Origin: Bimuria novae-zelandiae CBS 107.79
Lineage: Eukaryota; Ascomycota; Dothideomycetes; Pleosporales; Didymosphaeriaceae
Assembly (NCBI GenBank): GCA_010015655.1
Contig: ML976664.1
Location: 412,011 to 476,010, forward strand
Length of the DNA stretch: 64,000 nucleotides
Direction of reading: 5' to 3'
The notes beneath the pieces were generated by a model. That model was not told the DNA's origin. It saw only the letters and a list, made by a program, of their open reading frames with translations, and ran no database searches. Both the position numbers and the translations under genes were made by a program. Shown one piece after another: positions 1 to 11,782 of this stretch. Positions within the stretch are counted from its first letter, which is position 1. Each line of letters opens with the position of its first letter.

Positions 1-2
1 GT

Positions 3-131
3 TTTCTTGCGTTCGGGCGGCATGCTGGTGGTGATGAGGATGAGGAGTTCGGCGATGAGGGGGCTCGTATAGGCAGCCTATTAACTCTGTTAGATGACGT
101 CGATGCGCAGCAAGGTAAAATTCTAGGATAA
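3..131 (+). pseudogene. Open reading-frame fragment entering from the left edge
   Basis: A frame open from base 3 runs 42 codons to a TAA at 129-131. It has an acidic stretch (GDEDEEFGDEG) followed by a leucine-rich stretch. The next codons of the same frame are still protein-like but hold further TAA/TAG stops, as expected if RIP hit a once longer ORF. I do not recognise the family, and it may be a transposon fragment. Confidence 0.2.
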
Positions 132-169
132 TTGAGCTCGCTGAGACGAGTAGATCGACGTACTCAACA

Positions 170-622
170 CTAAAAAATGTCACGATATGGTCGAGATGCA
201 AGGCACTGAGTAGATTGTTGCACATTTAGAGCAACAGAGCTCGCATCCAGATTCTGATACCTTGGCAGCCCACTATACCTCCTACGGTTACGTCGCCACC
301 TGCAGCTAGCAGCTAGGCTATCTATTAATTGCAAAACTCTACGGTAATGCGGCTGCAAATCATGCCTCACGGATTCAGCTAGCTGGAAAACCTTTTCTCT
401 CCAAATCGGACAATCAAGAAATAGTAACCAATAGTATGAAAGTTCGCGAGGGCTTCGATGGCTCAGAACCGGTACGCAGTGCGCAAGTCTGGAGTTTATT
501 GACCCTGCCTCTGGCATGGTGTAGCCATGACTGTGAATCTGCTTATTGCAATTAAAAGGGCAACGGACTTCGACACCATGAGCGTCCCATGCCAACACAA
601 GTGCTGTTTTGAGGTGTGCCAT
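170..622 (-). CDS. Conserved-looking hypothetical protein with C/H-rich motif, possibly degraded
   Basis: An ATG at 622 opens 150 codons. The N-terminal part has a possible zinc-binding pattern near residues 20-32, with cysteines in RCPFNC followed by histidines in IHSHG. After about residue 50 the composition becomes rich in Arg, Ser and Leu and no domain is visible, so a frameshift or decay of the 3' half is possible. The C-H motif resembles a small segment found in some fungal ankyrin-type proteins, but this is from memory and weak. There is no neighbouring gene to support a role. It could be a pseudogene. Confidence 0.3.
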   Translation of the reverse strand: MAHLKTALVLAWDAHGVEVRCPFNCNKQIHSHGYTMPEAGSINSRLAHCVPVLSHRSPRELSYYWLLFLDCPIWREKVFQLAESVRHDLQPHYRRVLQLIDSLAASCRWRRNRRRYSGLPRYQNLDASSVALNVQQSTQCLASRPYRDIF

Positions 623-631
623 TTGAGTATG

Positions 632-1438
632 CGTAACGAGGTATCCAGTAGATGGCGAGCGTCCTGCTTTGGTTTATCTGCGGGCTTGCATGCCCCGCCC
701 TTTTCCAACTGCTCCACCTGAATGTGGTTATGCCACGCCAATGGCTGTCACCACCGTGACTCAGACAGCTAAATTTTTGGGCCACCGGAAGACATAACGC
801 CCTTCCACGCAATAACTTCTTAGCGTTATAGTAAGGTTTTAAGGCTTAATATGACGATTTATAAGTATTATAGAGTGGTAAGAGCTTAATAGTGGTGCTA
901 TAGGGAGGGAACTCTATTATGCTATAGAAGGAGGTTCTTTGCAAATTAGACGCAAAGGCAATAATATAAATGTAATTTGTAAGTAAAAGGCGCCTTAGGT
1001 CTTCAAGAATAGCTATAGTACAATATTTATATATAATTTTAGTGAAGCTTAACGTGTGCGTCGCTTGAAGCTAAAGTACCCGTCATGTTTTCCGGCAGGG
1101 TCGGTTTTCTGCCTGCTATCGCGCACAAATTCATGCAAGGCTGATACCCCAGTCGGTACTTCCGATCGAACCAACTACCCATTTCGGCTAGTGTAAAATG
1201 ACCCTGGGACGGACAGAGCTCCGCTCTATTCGCGGCTTGCCGGCTTGCACGTTAGCTCAAGCCTGTGACCGGAACTTTCGATCCGCAAGAATTCTGTTGG
1301 CTACCAAAGAGTCGGAAATGTGATTTCCCACTTCCCCGGCCCAATAGCGCACGGTCTAACAGGCACAAGGATCTAGCGTCCGTCACCGTGGTGCATTGGG
1401 CTTGTATTTTACGATGAACCTGTTAAGCTTGCCTATAT
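632..1438. other. Non-coding spacer, partly AT-rich, partly unmutated
   Basis: Bases 820-1040 are AT-rich with the TpA-heavy texture of RIP. Bases 1050-1430 have ordinary composition, retain CpA and TpG, and carry no long ORF on either strand. I see no gene here. Confidence 0.5.
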
Positions 1439-2627
1439 AGTTCCTGATCGCATAGGGTTTCTGATCACCCCGCCAGAACGCGACACCTGCATAAAACACG
1501 CGATAGTGTAACTCTAGAAGTATATATAAACGCTAGAGTACTTTTTAGTAGCGAAAAGAAGAAGGCTTACATTTAGTCTCTAAAGAATTATAAGTAGGTC
1601 TTTATAATTAAGTACGTATTAGTAATAGGGTAGAAACTACGCTGCGTAGTTATTTTTAAAGGCTAGAGCCTATAGATAACCTAGTTCCCGTTTACTATCC
1701 CTGGCTGGCTTCATATAACCTCTAAGAATAGATAGACATTAAAAGTAATAGGTGTGAAGTAGCTACAGCATATATTTATTCCTGAAATAGCTATAGGCAA
1801 TTTTTAAATTGTGTTATTAATCTATATTAACTATAGATTATCGTTATTTATTATTATTACAGTATTTCCATATAATGCTTTTTTAATATTATAATAGTAT
1901 TATAATAGTATTAATAATAAGGTAGCCATTATTGGCTCGATCTTTATAACGCGTCTAGTTTTTTATTAAGGCCGTTTTCTACCATAATAAACAACTATTA
2001 ACTACTACTTTTAGTATAGTTAAAATCAAGTTATATTGCGTGATATCACGTGAATTATCAAGACTTAAGAATATATAAGGAAGCTAAATCCTCTCGATAA
2101 CTTAGAAAGAAAAACTTCGACTTTCCTAGCTATTATATTAGCTAGCCTACTAAGAAAATACTCTATCGTTACTACCTACCTTCCTATATAATAATAGCCT
2201 GTACTTTAACAGTAATAGCCAGTACCGTCTCCTTATGCTTAATAGCTATAGTAGCTATATTAATATGGAGTTCCTATAACTTAGCTCTATAAAGAGTATT
2301 AAATTAAGCTTCTATACCTGCCTGCGCATACCTTACACGTCCTATATATAAGGGGCTTTAGGTCCGGGAAATCTGAGATGCCAAAAGAATACAGATAGAT
2401 TTAATGAGTTTAAGTAGCTTCTCCCTACGCTATATATATAGCTTCTAAGTAGAGGAGACTAACTCTAGAGGGACTAGGTTTATTCCTGGATACACTAGAG
2501 ATACTCTAGTAGCTCTTCGAGTTGCTTAGAGCTTAGACTACGAGGTTTCTTAGCCGAGTACTTTAGAGACCCAACCTCTAATACTATAGTCTCTAGATCT
2601 TACGCCTTTCTCTATTATGAAGTCCAG

Positions 2628-3051
2628 TGTTAAGCCCTTCGGGATGGCTAATCCTATAGAAGACTAGGGTTAGTTCTCGGGCAAGCTTACTAGTATGGTA
2701 AGGAAGGGATATTAATAGCTTACGCGTATTAATAGGGCGTTAGTATTAAAAGTAAAAGAAGTTATAATTCAATTAATAAGAGCCTAAGTGAACTTTAGAT
2801 AAAGAATTAATAAATAAGCTAAATATAAAGATAAATGTCTATTTTTGAGTTTCTATATACTTCGTCTACATAAAGTATTCGAGACGAGCGTGTTAAGTGC
2901 GTATAGTAGTTTAATATACCTACTTAATTTACTTAAGGTAAACGCGTTAAGTAATCACGTAACCTACCTAGTACTATACCGCTATTAGTTACTATAAGAC
3001 CTGTAGGTGCCCTAAGGCTTTGCTATATAATTCTAATTATAGATTCTAATA
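2628..3051 (-). repeat. 3' LTR of the truncated chromovirus
   Basis: The start TGTTAAGCCC, the motif GGTTAGTTCTCGGGCAAGC, and the RIP-altered end ATTCTAATA parallel element B's LTR read in reverse. A polypurine tract abuts its right edge. No partner LTR is present, consistent with truncation. Confidence 0.65.
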
Positions 3052-4538
3052 TTATCTCCCTTTTCTAGCTAAGCCATCCTCGGGTTCCTAAATCTATTCT
3101 GTAGATTAAATAAAGTTTAATTACTTTGCTTTTTACGTATCTTACTATAATATCTTCTTTTAAAACCCGCGCTATCTATCTTAGTACTAAAATTTATTAT
3201 TATAGTACCTTTTATCCTATTCCTTGCCACTGCTATGTTCTATCTAGCTTTAACTACGTTATTATGACTTTTTTTATTCTAATACCTATTTAAAATATGC
3301 CAACTGTGTTCGCGCGTAAGGCTATACGTTAATTTAATATAGGAATCGTTAGAATAAACTCGCAATGTATATAAAAGAAAAGTTAAGAAATATAAAAAGT
3401 TATTACTAAAAGTTCTAACGTAACTTTTATAAAATAGGAAATTCTTATTGCAGGCTAAAGAGCGTGCTAAAATAAGACCTAGTATCTTATATTAAAGATA
3501 GTTACTACAAGGAAGCTTAAGACTAATCCTAGTTTAGAGGAGTATTCTATTATCGTGTCTGGAATTAGTCTTTCCCCTTTAATATAGTTAACTATAGGAA
3601 TACTTGATAACTTTACTTGTACTCTAGCTACCATTAGTTCCTAGATACAATTATTAGTATCGTTAGAGTAGTTATTTATAATTAGCTAAATCTTTTTGAT
3701 TCTTATATATCTTCGCTCCATAGGTATTCTTACTATTTAATTAGATACATGCATGACTTATCTATATACTATAGTATTTATTTAACTTTAAATACGTTTT
3801 CTTCCTCTAGCTAGTAGTAAAGGGTAGTTTTAACTAGTGTCTCAGAGTCTACAGATTCTAATTAGTTTATATAAAATACTATGTATATCTTAGCGTCTAG
3901 TGCTAGTTCTAATTAGTACTTAACTAGTACTATTAGGTTAGAAATAAAGAATAGTTAAACCGAAATATAATCTAGATCATTATCTTTTTCTAGATTTAAA
4001 ATTTTTTATAAGTAAATACAGTTTATCGTTCTTCTTTAATTAAAGTGCAGTTTTTTTGGCCGTTAGTATAAGAAATTACTTATTATTAAACATTTTTCAG
4101 ATTCTCTCAAAGCTATTAGTACATTCTGTTTAGTATTCCTGGTACGTTAATAGCTTCTTCCTTTATAATTTTTTTTTAGAAAATATTTAATTAAAGAGAT
4201 ACAGATATCTTTGTATTTTACATAGAATAGTATAATTCCTGTTACTCCTAATACATTATTATTATATGCCAATTATGTTATAAGTAATAGCAAAATCTAG
4301 TTATGCTTATAGTAGTTATAGTAAATGCGTAGGCACGTTTTAATTATCTAATTTATACGTTTTGCCTGTCGGTTTCTCTGCTGATGGCAGCCTATTAATA
4401 GTTTTCGTTTTATTTTAATAAGTGCTATAAGTATTTTCTAGTAGTTTAATATAAAAAACTTATCTCTGTTATTTATAATTATCTTTGGAATACTATACTA
4501 TCGTATAAGTTAATCTAGATAAGGAATGTAAGTTCCTT
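2628..4538 (-). mobile_element. Truncated Ty3/gypsy chromovirus, same family as element B
   Basis: A reverse-oriented LTR starts TGTTAAGCCC at 2628 and ends near 3051, about 424 bp, against 425 bp for element B. It is followed by a pyrimidine tract (TTATCTCCCTTTT, a minus-strand polypurine tract) at 3052-3065. Around 3785-3945 the sequence is recognisably the reverse complement of element B's segment upstream of the chromodomain (27700-27830). Only the 3' LTR and the 3' part of pol remain; the rest is cut off just before the inverted-repeat element at 4540. RIP stops are everywhere. Confidence 0.7.
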
Positions 4539-4539
4539 T

Positions 4540-4971
4540 AGGCTGGTAAATGGATTGGGATTGGGTTGGATTAGATCCGTACGGACCAGAATACCAAAAT
4601 CTAACGTTTACTTCTTAATATCTTGCCTAATACTAAAGATATATTAATGCAAATTTTATATATGGTGCATATATATATAATGAATAATACATTAATATTT
4701 TAGGTAATTTTAATTTCTCTAGACTCTAGTTACCTATTATTTATAGGTTTTGTTTCAATAAATAATTAGAAAACAAAGGGCTAGAGTTCATAGATTTTCC
4801 TAAAATTATAATATATTATTCATTATATATATATGCGCCATATACAAAATTTGCATTAATATATCTTTAGTATTAGGCAAGATATTAAGAAGTAAACGTT
4901 AGATTTTTAGTGTTCTAATCCATGCGGATCTGACCCAATCCCAAACCAATCCTAACCCATTGACAAGCCTA
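4540..4971. mobile_element. MITE-like element with about 170 bp terminal inverted repeats
   Basis: The left arm begins AGGCTGGTAAATGGATTGGG and the right arm ends in the imperfect inverse complement, finishing TTGACAAGCCTA. The arms stay complementary through about 4700 and from about 4800, leaving a loop of about 100 bp, so the single strand would fold into one long hairpin. There is no coding capacity. The GGATTGG-rich ends resemble those of hAT element F, but I could not read a convincing 8 bp duplication. Confidence 0.65.
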
Positions 4972-5439
4972 AGTACTAGCCTTAGTAGTAGCCTTAGAGC
5001 TTTCTCTCTATTCCTTAAGGCCCTCGCGATCTCTATATAGTGTAGCGCAACGTTCAGAACGTCAAGAATCTAGGTTATAAGACCTAACTAGTCCTCTAGA
5101 AAGCAGGTAAGACGCTAGTAGCTATAAATATAATAGGTATAAAATTTATTTTTGTTTTATTTATAAACTACTAGGTCTTAGTGTCTTTAAAAGCATGTTT
5201 AAATAAATCTAAATTAATACTTTATAAAGGTAAAAAGTATTAAAGAGGCTATACGCGTAGCTAAAGCTTTAGAAGCTAAGTAATAAAAACTTACTATTTT
5301 AAGTACCTTAAATTTTTTACTAAAGCTATAGTAGCTATAACGCTTAAATATATATATAATTAATAGTAATTATAAGTAGCGTTGTTAATATATCGCGTGT
5401 TTTGTGCAGGTGTCGCGTTTTGGTGGGGTGATCAGGAAC

Positions 5440-6100
5440 TATATACGCTAGCTTAGTTAAGTGGAGAATAGGATTTGGAGGCGTAGAAGCGGCTGAGAAG
5501 TCAAGATTCTCACCGCCTTTCAGTTACTAATCAAGCAAGTTTGGCAAGGAGCATGTTGCGTGCTACGGCTCGTCGATACGGTATTGTTTAGCACTTGTCT
5601 TTCTTTGCACCCATGAAGGGCGGTTCGCTGCGGCCGGTACTTTGCGAATGAAGCTGCAAGCTATTCATGGTATAAGTCCAAGTGTACAGGAAGTCATATT
5701 TTCTATATACCTTTATCATTAGATTTTACATCGTCCCAAGGTGAAATCCTGACAGCGTTAGACAAAATCCCGCACGGAACACCAATAACGCCGATTTCGT
5801 GGTCCAGTGTCCAGGTTCTCGGCTGGGTCTTCACGTAACTTTCCGTCGTGTTGCGCCAAAAGGTGGCGTTCACGGATCAAGAACTGCCACACAACGAAGT
5901 CAGTGCTTGCGCAAGCGGGACGCTCGTGGCAATAGATTTCGCTCAGCACGTACCAAGTAACGTCGCAGCTGCGTCCCTAGATTAGGAAACTTATAATGCT
6001 GCTTCCGCAGACCAATCTGTTGCAATATTTCCCCTGGTGCACCCTAGCGTCAATACTTGTCACAATACATTGCTAGTCCTTTTGCCTATGTCACGGTGTA
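5440..6100. other. Spacer upstream of the SAT4-type gene
   Basis: Composition is near normal and CpA is retained from about 5460. A 63-codon frame lies on the minus strand at 5758-5949 but has no recognisable domain. The segment directly before 6101 is the presumed promoter of the membrane-protein gene. Confidence 0.4.
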
Positions 6101-7362
6101 ATGTCTTCTTTTGACCTCTCGCTGCGGGAGGAAAATGTCGGAGTGATTCCTCCACCACCAGGAGTCACACCAAATTTCATTAACCCACCGTCTATTCATC
6201 ATATTATCCTGATTACGAACATCATTTTGCTTCTTATTTCATCATTGTTTATGACTCTGCGGCTTTACACAACAAGGTTTATTATACGTTCAGTAGGAGT
6301 TGACGATTGTAAGTATTTCGATCTTAGCATAAATAAGTATAGCTGATTTTTAGACATGGTCGTCCTAGCATGGGTTAGTTTCCTATAGTTTTGTACCCGC
6401 ACCTACTTAAATGTTTGTTGCTTTTAGCTTCTGGCGTGCGCATCGTCTAGTACTGACACTCTACGTAAGTCCATCGTACGCCTTGTGCATCTTATATTTA
6501 GCTAACTAGATCTAGTCATTCGCTATGGATTGGGGCACCATTTATGGGACGTCCCTTTTTCCACATACAATGGCAATTTCCTTAAAGTAAGAAATGTTCC
6601 CTTACGGTCCTCCATAAAGCATGCATGGAATAAATCGGCTAACGAAAGCTATCAGTTTACTGCAATATGCGGAACACTCTACGGCCTTTCGATCATGTTT
6701 AGCAAGTTGTCAATCTTGGTCCTCTTCCTACGGTTCTTGCCGCAGAAACCCAAAAAGGCTATCTATGCTATTATTATATTAGTAGTTTTGTATAGCCTTA
6801 TTGGGTCGTTCCAATGGCTATTCGCTTGCCAGCCAATCGAGAAATTCTGGGATCTAAGTATTACCCGTGGTTCATGCATCGAATGGACAAAACTCACTAT
6901 ATTCACCGGCGTGTTGAATACAGTTACAGACGTCGTTATTCTACTACTGCCCATATTCATGCTACGAAAGGTCCAGCTCCCTAGGTGGGAAAAGATTGGG
7001 TTGCTTTTAATATTGATGACAGGAGGATTGTACGCCGCCGCTCGAATAAGTTTAGAGGCAGAATGTGCTGATGTGCCCAACAGTGTCTTAGTTATCAGTG
7101 TTATTAGATTGAAGACAACAGTCGATATGGCTTCCAATCCAGACATCACGTGGGAATATGTGCGCAATGGAAAATGGTGGTTAGTATACATTAACGTTGT
7201 ACCTCAGAAAGACATGTCTAATCTAATCTTAGGATGGTAGAAATGCATATCGCCATTGTTTGCGCCTGTCTTCCAGTTGGGAGGGCGTTTCTTCGTAAAC
7301 ACTTCCCTTGTGTGGTCAATTACACTTTCAATACTTTTGTCCACGGTAGCCAGAACGATTAA
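6101..7362 (+). CDS. SAT4/rhodopsin-domain integral membrane protein (PTH11-like family)
   Basis: Proposed exons are 6101-6308, 6354-6373, 6428-6464, 6516-7179 and 7233-7362, giving 352 aa with the frame kept across all four introns. Introns have GTAAGT, GTTAGT, GTAAGT and GTTAGT donors, and branch-like GCTAAC occurs before 6515. The protein starts with a proline-rich exoplasmic segment, then membrane segments including IILITNIILLLISSLF and several between about residues 130 and 260. Family landmarks are RYGLGHHLWDVP, a TKLSILVLFLRF-like helix (here SKLSILVLFLRF), the CQPIEKFWD loop and EMHIAIVCACLPVGRAF. This family is fungal; some members (PTH11) act in surface sensing, but the role here is unknown. 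Bases 6588-6648 look intron-like (GTAAGA donor, GCTAAC branch) yet stay in frame only if retained, so that part is uncertain. The C-terminus after FLRKHFP is short. Confidence 0.7.
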
Positions 7363-7540
7363 GTCATACCAGCACGTTATAGAGTATTGAGGGTTCTGAT
7401 CGGATTCATTAGCTCCAAAGGGGATGGCAAGCATAATGCAATGGACGGCTGAGGTGAAATCGCTTGTCTGGAGTACGTGAAATAGCGAGAGTTGTGTCCA
7501 CAGAACATCCTATTTGCAAGCCGGCACTGACCACATACAT

Positions 7541-7820
7541 TCACCACACTGACAACGTTGCCTTCCGCGACCCCTTCTTATCGAATGTCTAGGCCAACAA
7601 CTACTTCCACGCTCGCATCCGAGTCCAGAAGACGGTCTTCCGCTAGTCCCTCCAACCTCTTCCTCTTTTGCGAATATGCGACTTCGACTATAGCGCCGGG
7701 AAATTGTGCGTCGTAATGCCAGAAAGAGACGTCCGGCTCATGTTTCGACTTTGCGAGGCGGTGCATCGTGGACTGAACAGTAAATCTGATTAGAACGGGC
7801 GGAGAGCACCTTCTACGCAT
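7541..7820 (-). pseudogene. Frameshifted fragment of a conserved fungal protein (Uma2/PD-(D/E)XK-like guess)
   Basis: From the ATG at 7820 the frame reads HRLAKSKHEPDVSFWH, then FPGAIVEVAYSQKRKRLEGL, then SDASVEVVVGLDI, and hits TAA near 7578. One base away the next frame continues DKKGSRKATLSVW before a TGA at 7541-7543. This is the natural continuation I would expect for this small fungal family, so a short indel has broken the gene. The P-x(n)-E-V-x-Y pattern resembles Uma2-type PD-(D/E)XK folds, but that is an inference. The 5' part is also missing. CpA remains, so RIP did not cause the break. Confidence 0.5.
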
Positions 7821-7839
7821 AAATTGCAGCGTTACTTAA

Positions 7840-8250
7840 TGCACTAGACCTGCCTATATTAGTCCTCAACGATAAGGAGCTGTATAAACCAATTACCGTT
7901 AATAAAAATAGAGGCTAAGCTATTATATTTAATAACTCTAATAAGGAAATAAATATAAATAATAACTATTTTAGTTAGACCCCCTATCTTAAGCGCAGTG
8001 AAATTGGATAATATAAGAGTTACTAAAAATAGTTAATTTAACAAATACGTACAAAGAAGTATAACGTATTTCAAAAGCGAGCCGATTAGTTTTGCTAAGC
8101 CAATAACACAGTTTAGTATACCCACAATGTCTTAACAACGTAATACTTAAAGAACTTCAAACGAAGCTAGGGTATAGCTTATAGTTAGTTCTATTAGACA
8201 AGCTTAAGGTTTATTCATTAAACGTGCTGCCTCTACGTACCACGCACCGT
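7840..8250. other. AT-rich spacer before the large transposon stack
   Basis: Partly RIP-like sequence without a readable ORF. It ends with ATACA at 8251-8255, the left copy of the target duplication of gypsy element A. Confidence 0.5.
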
Positions 8251-8255
8251 ATACA

Positions 8256-8774
8256 TGTTACAAGGGGCTCTACGTACCTAAGCCTAGTCTAGGTTAGGGG
8301 AGGATAGGTCAAGGGTGAAGTGCCTTACAGACATTTAGTAATTAAAAGCTAAAGGTAGCCACGAGGTAGGTTTTAAAAATAATCTAATTTTATAATAAAC
8401 TATAGACTAACTAATTAGGAGATTTACTAATCTATTATAAAAGATATACTTGTAGTATATTAAGTTAACTATAAGGAGTGGGAAAAGTATAAAGAAATTA
8501 TTAAACTATATACTATCTACCCTAGTTCTTACTATTATCTAAATTACTATTATAGTCCTGCTAAGATTCTTTTCCTAGAGGTAGTCTCTAGGACTTACTA
8601 TAGTCTTAACTCTTATACGGGACTACTTACTTATATAGGACTTTGTTACGTGTTTACTAACCTAAGCTATCCCGCGCTACTATATATTTCCCAAGCGTAG
8701 TTATTTTACTAATAATAACCCTCTTAGCGTAATTATCTAGTTCTATTATTCTTATAGGGTTTATAATTATAATA
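8256..8774 (-). repeat. 3' LTR of gypsy A (heavily RIP-mutated copy)
   Basis: 519 bp. It pairs with 36027-36491 and differs mainly by C-to-T and G-to-A changes in CpA/TpG contexts. The right copy lacks about 54 bp present here near 8405-8465. Confidence 0.85.
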
Positions 8775-11700
8775 CTATCCCCCCTCTTAAGACTATTATT
8801 CTAATACTTTATTTTATTTTATTACTATACTATTAGTGCGTAGGTTCTAGTTTTTATAAAGATACGTATTCTTACTTCTTAAGGTAAGTTATAGCCTCCT
8901 TTAGATTTCCTTTACCTTACTAACTATACTAAAAGCTTATTAATTATCTATCGCCATCCATTGCGCCTATATAGATAAGGTAAAATCTTAGGGCTTTAAA
9001 ATAATATCTAGTTATAAACGATATTAGAAGATAAAGCTACGTTACTTTATAAATACTACTTTTAGGGAGTATGCTAATTATATTTCTATTTATACTCTAT
9101 ATAGTTTATAGGTTCCTAAAAACAATTAAAAGCGTATTTAAAAGGAGAAGCGTAATAAGCATTTAAAGTTACTTATAGCTAAGAAACGTTAAGCGCTAGC
9201 TACTAAAAAGCCTACTTACTTAGTATCCGCGACTACTTATCTTTATTATAAACTTACTAAGGCTAAAAAGAAAGAGCATAGTTATACTTAGCACGATCTC
9301 CATGTTACTAATGCAATAGAGCTTCTAGAAAAGTAGAGAGAGAAGGAGGATCTAAAGGGTATAGCCGCCACTAATGCTTACGAACTATCGCAACTTGCAC
9401 TACTAGGGGCTAACTTAAGCTAGTTGTAGGCTAATCCTTCTATATTTAATTTTAATTTTTCTTTATTTTTTAATATTTCCTTCTTCCTCGCTAATTTCCT
9501 GTCTAAGGATGTTATTAGTAGTACTTCGTTACTAATTCCTTATAGTTTATAAAATTTTCTTTTAGTTTTTAGGTGTTGTATTATTCTAGCTATTTTTTTT
9601 ACTTTACTAGGTATTTAGGCTAACTTTAACTTCTTAGGTCCCTAATTTTCTTAACCTCGTACTTATTATCTTCTAGGTCTAACTAGGTCTTAACTAGAGC
9701 ATATAGTAGTACTAGTTCTAAAAGTAATTTATAAAACGTAGGATATATTTTCGTGCCTAGTAGTAAAAGTAATTTTATAATAACTAGCCACTTAGGTTTC
9801 TGCATCTTAGAAGGGCCTACTTAGAGGTAATTTAGTTTTTTGCTAGGTCGTTTTATCCTTAAATTTTTTTTATAATAGGAAAATTTTATCCCCCTTTTTA
9901 AAGGTTAGTCCTTTAATTCTTTGCTTATTTACGTTTCTAGATACTATAAAAGCTTTTTAGGTAATTTGTTCCCTTAGGACTTTATAAAGTTCTTTTATCT
10001 TTTAAGTCTTATTTTAGGCTTTTATAAAAATACTTTCTATATCTCGCAGATCTTAATAAGTAACTAGCTTATATCCGTAGTTAGCGTAGTGTAGGGAATA
10101 CTATATTATTCCTAACCTTGTACTGTTGTATGCTAGCTAGGCTATTAGTAGTAATTCTACCTAATTATCCTACTATTTATTAACGTAGAATTATAGGTAC
10201 TATTCTAGGGTCTAATTCGTACGTTCTATTTATTTATTAGTCTAAAGATAAAAACTTATTAAGAGCTTCTCATTAATACCTAGGGCTACTATAAATGTAT
10301 TCTAGTATTTTAACGTAAAGAGCGTGTCTTTGTCTATAATAAATTCTTTTAGCAGTCTATATTTTATAAATATTATATTATCTACTTTGTAGGCCAGCTC
10401 CTCCGCTATTATAGATTCTTTTATAGGTCTAAACTTGGCCATCTTAGTTAAGCGGTCTACTATTATTATAATAGTGTTATATATTTATTTTATCCCTATC
10501 TGTAGCAATCTTAGGAGCTTTACTATAAAGTCTATTATTACGCTCTACCACGGTTGTTTAGCTACTTATAGTAATTATAATAGTTTGTAAGGCTTATATC
10601 TCTTTAGCTTATTTTTATAGCATGCTACATAGTTACTTATAACCTTAGTTACTATTTACTTAGGTTTAGGAATAGTATAATTATTCGTAATTTAAGGCGT
10701 TGTCTCTTTAATGCCTAGGTATCCCTATTCTCTAAACTTATATAGTTTTTAGATTAGGGTTTCTTATACCCTAGTCTTATAATAAGTCTATTTCCATAAT
10801 CCTATCGTGTTTCGTCAATCCTATTCTAGAGCAGGTCGTATTCCTCACGTTATTTCGTGGTAAGTTAACTATAGTCCTAAATGTTATATATCTCTAGCCC
10901 TATATAATGCAGACTAACAGCGCGGACCTTAATTATTAGCTAATTATACTTAATAGTTTTATTATTTCTTACCCGTAATACTACATTATATAGTTCTAGT
11001 TTATCCTTAGTAAGGTCTAATTTTCTACTTAAGGCGTTCGCTACGCCATTAAGCATTCCTAGTTAATAGTATACTATAAAGTCGAAATTTACTAAAGATT
11101 TAGCCTATTATACTTATCTTTAGTTAAGCTTCTTAGTTATTTTAAAGCGTGCTCTAGTATGTTAAGTTTTTATTATTTAAAGGCGTCTACTATCCCGAGT
11201 AGTTCTTTATTATAAACGTTATAGTTAAGTTCTGCTCCTAAGAACTTTCTTAAATAGAAGAATACTAGTCTCTATTTCTTATCTTTATATTATTATAAAA
11301 GTATTACTCCTAGTGCGTAATCTATTACATCTATTTTTATCCTTATAAGTCTTCTTAGATCGTGCATCTATAATAGTAGTATTTATAAAAAGAGCGTTTT
11401 TAACTTTTTAAAAGCTTCTTTAGCTTCTTTTGTAAAGTCTATCTACTTATTCTTTTTTATAAGTTCCGTTATTAGTGCGGTGGTCTTAGAGTAGTTTTTA
11501 ATAAACTTTTAGTAGAATTTAGTAAACCTTAAAAAGGACTAAACGTCTTTTGCTAACTTAGATTCTAGCTATTCCTATATAGTAGTAATCTTTTTAAGGT
11601 TCATGACCACACCTTCCCGTAAGATAATAAATCCTAGGTACTCTATTTTTATAACGTAGAATTTATATTTTTTAAATAAAGGAGTAATTAATACTCTTTT

Positions 11701-11777
11701 ATTTTTATAAGTACTTTTTTTACATGTTCCGTATGCTCCTTAAGTGTTCTAGTAGAATAGATAAGTACGTTGTTAAG
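8775..11777 (-). pseudogene. Gypsy A pol, 3' portion (rest of reverse transcriptase, RNase H, integrase) RIP-degraded
   Basis: On the minus strand a retroelement frame resumes at the B junction with LNNVLIYS followed by TRTLKEHT at about 11725-11777, the segment after the reverse transcriptase active site. The rest of pol must lie between here and the LTR, but TAG/TAA codons every few residues prevent a clean translation. Cytosines in CpC, CpT and CpG contexts remain while CpA is almost gone, so the decay is RIP rather than random drift. Confidence 0.6.
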
Positions 11778-11782
11778 GTAAG

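Larger units (their letters stand above)
1440..5439. mobile_element. RIP-degraded composite element bounded by inverted repeats (Tc1/mariner-type ends)
   Basis: The left end after TATATA begins GTTCCTGATC and continues ACCCCGCCAGAACGCGACAC. The right end near 5380-5439 is its inverse complement with only C/T-type changes, and TATATA follows. The flanks fit a TA target duplication but are palindromic, so exact ends are uncertain. The left repeat carries a 17 bp extra block between two GATC tetramers. The interior is saturated with TAG/TAA and includes a truncated chromovirus (2628 to about 4538) and a 430 bp inverted-repeat element. No transposase of the outer element is readable, so the family is inferred only from the ends. 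Confidence 0.5.
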
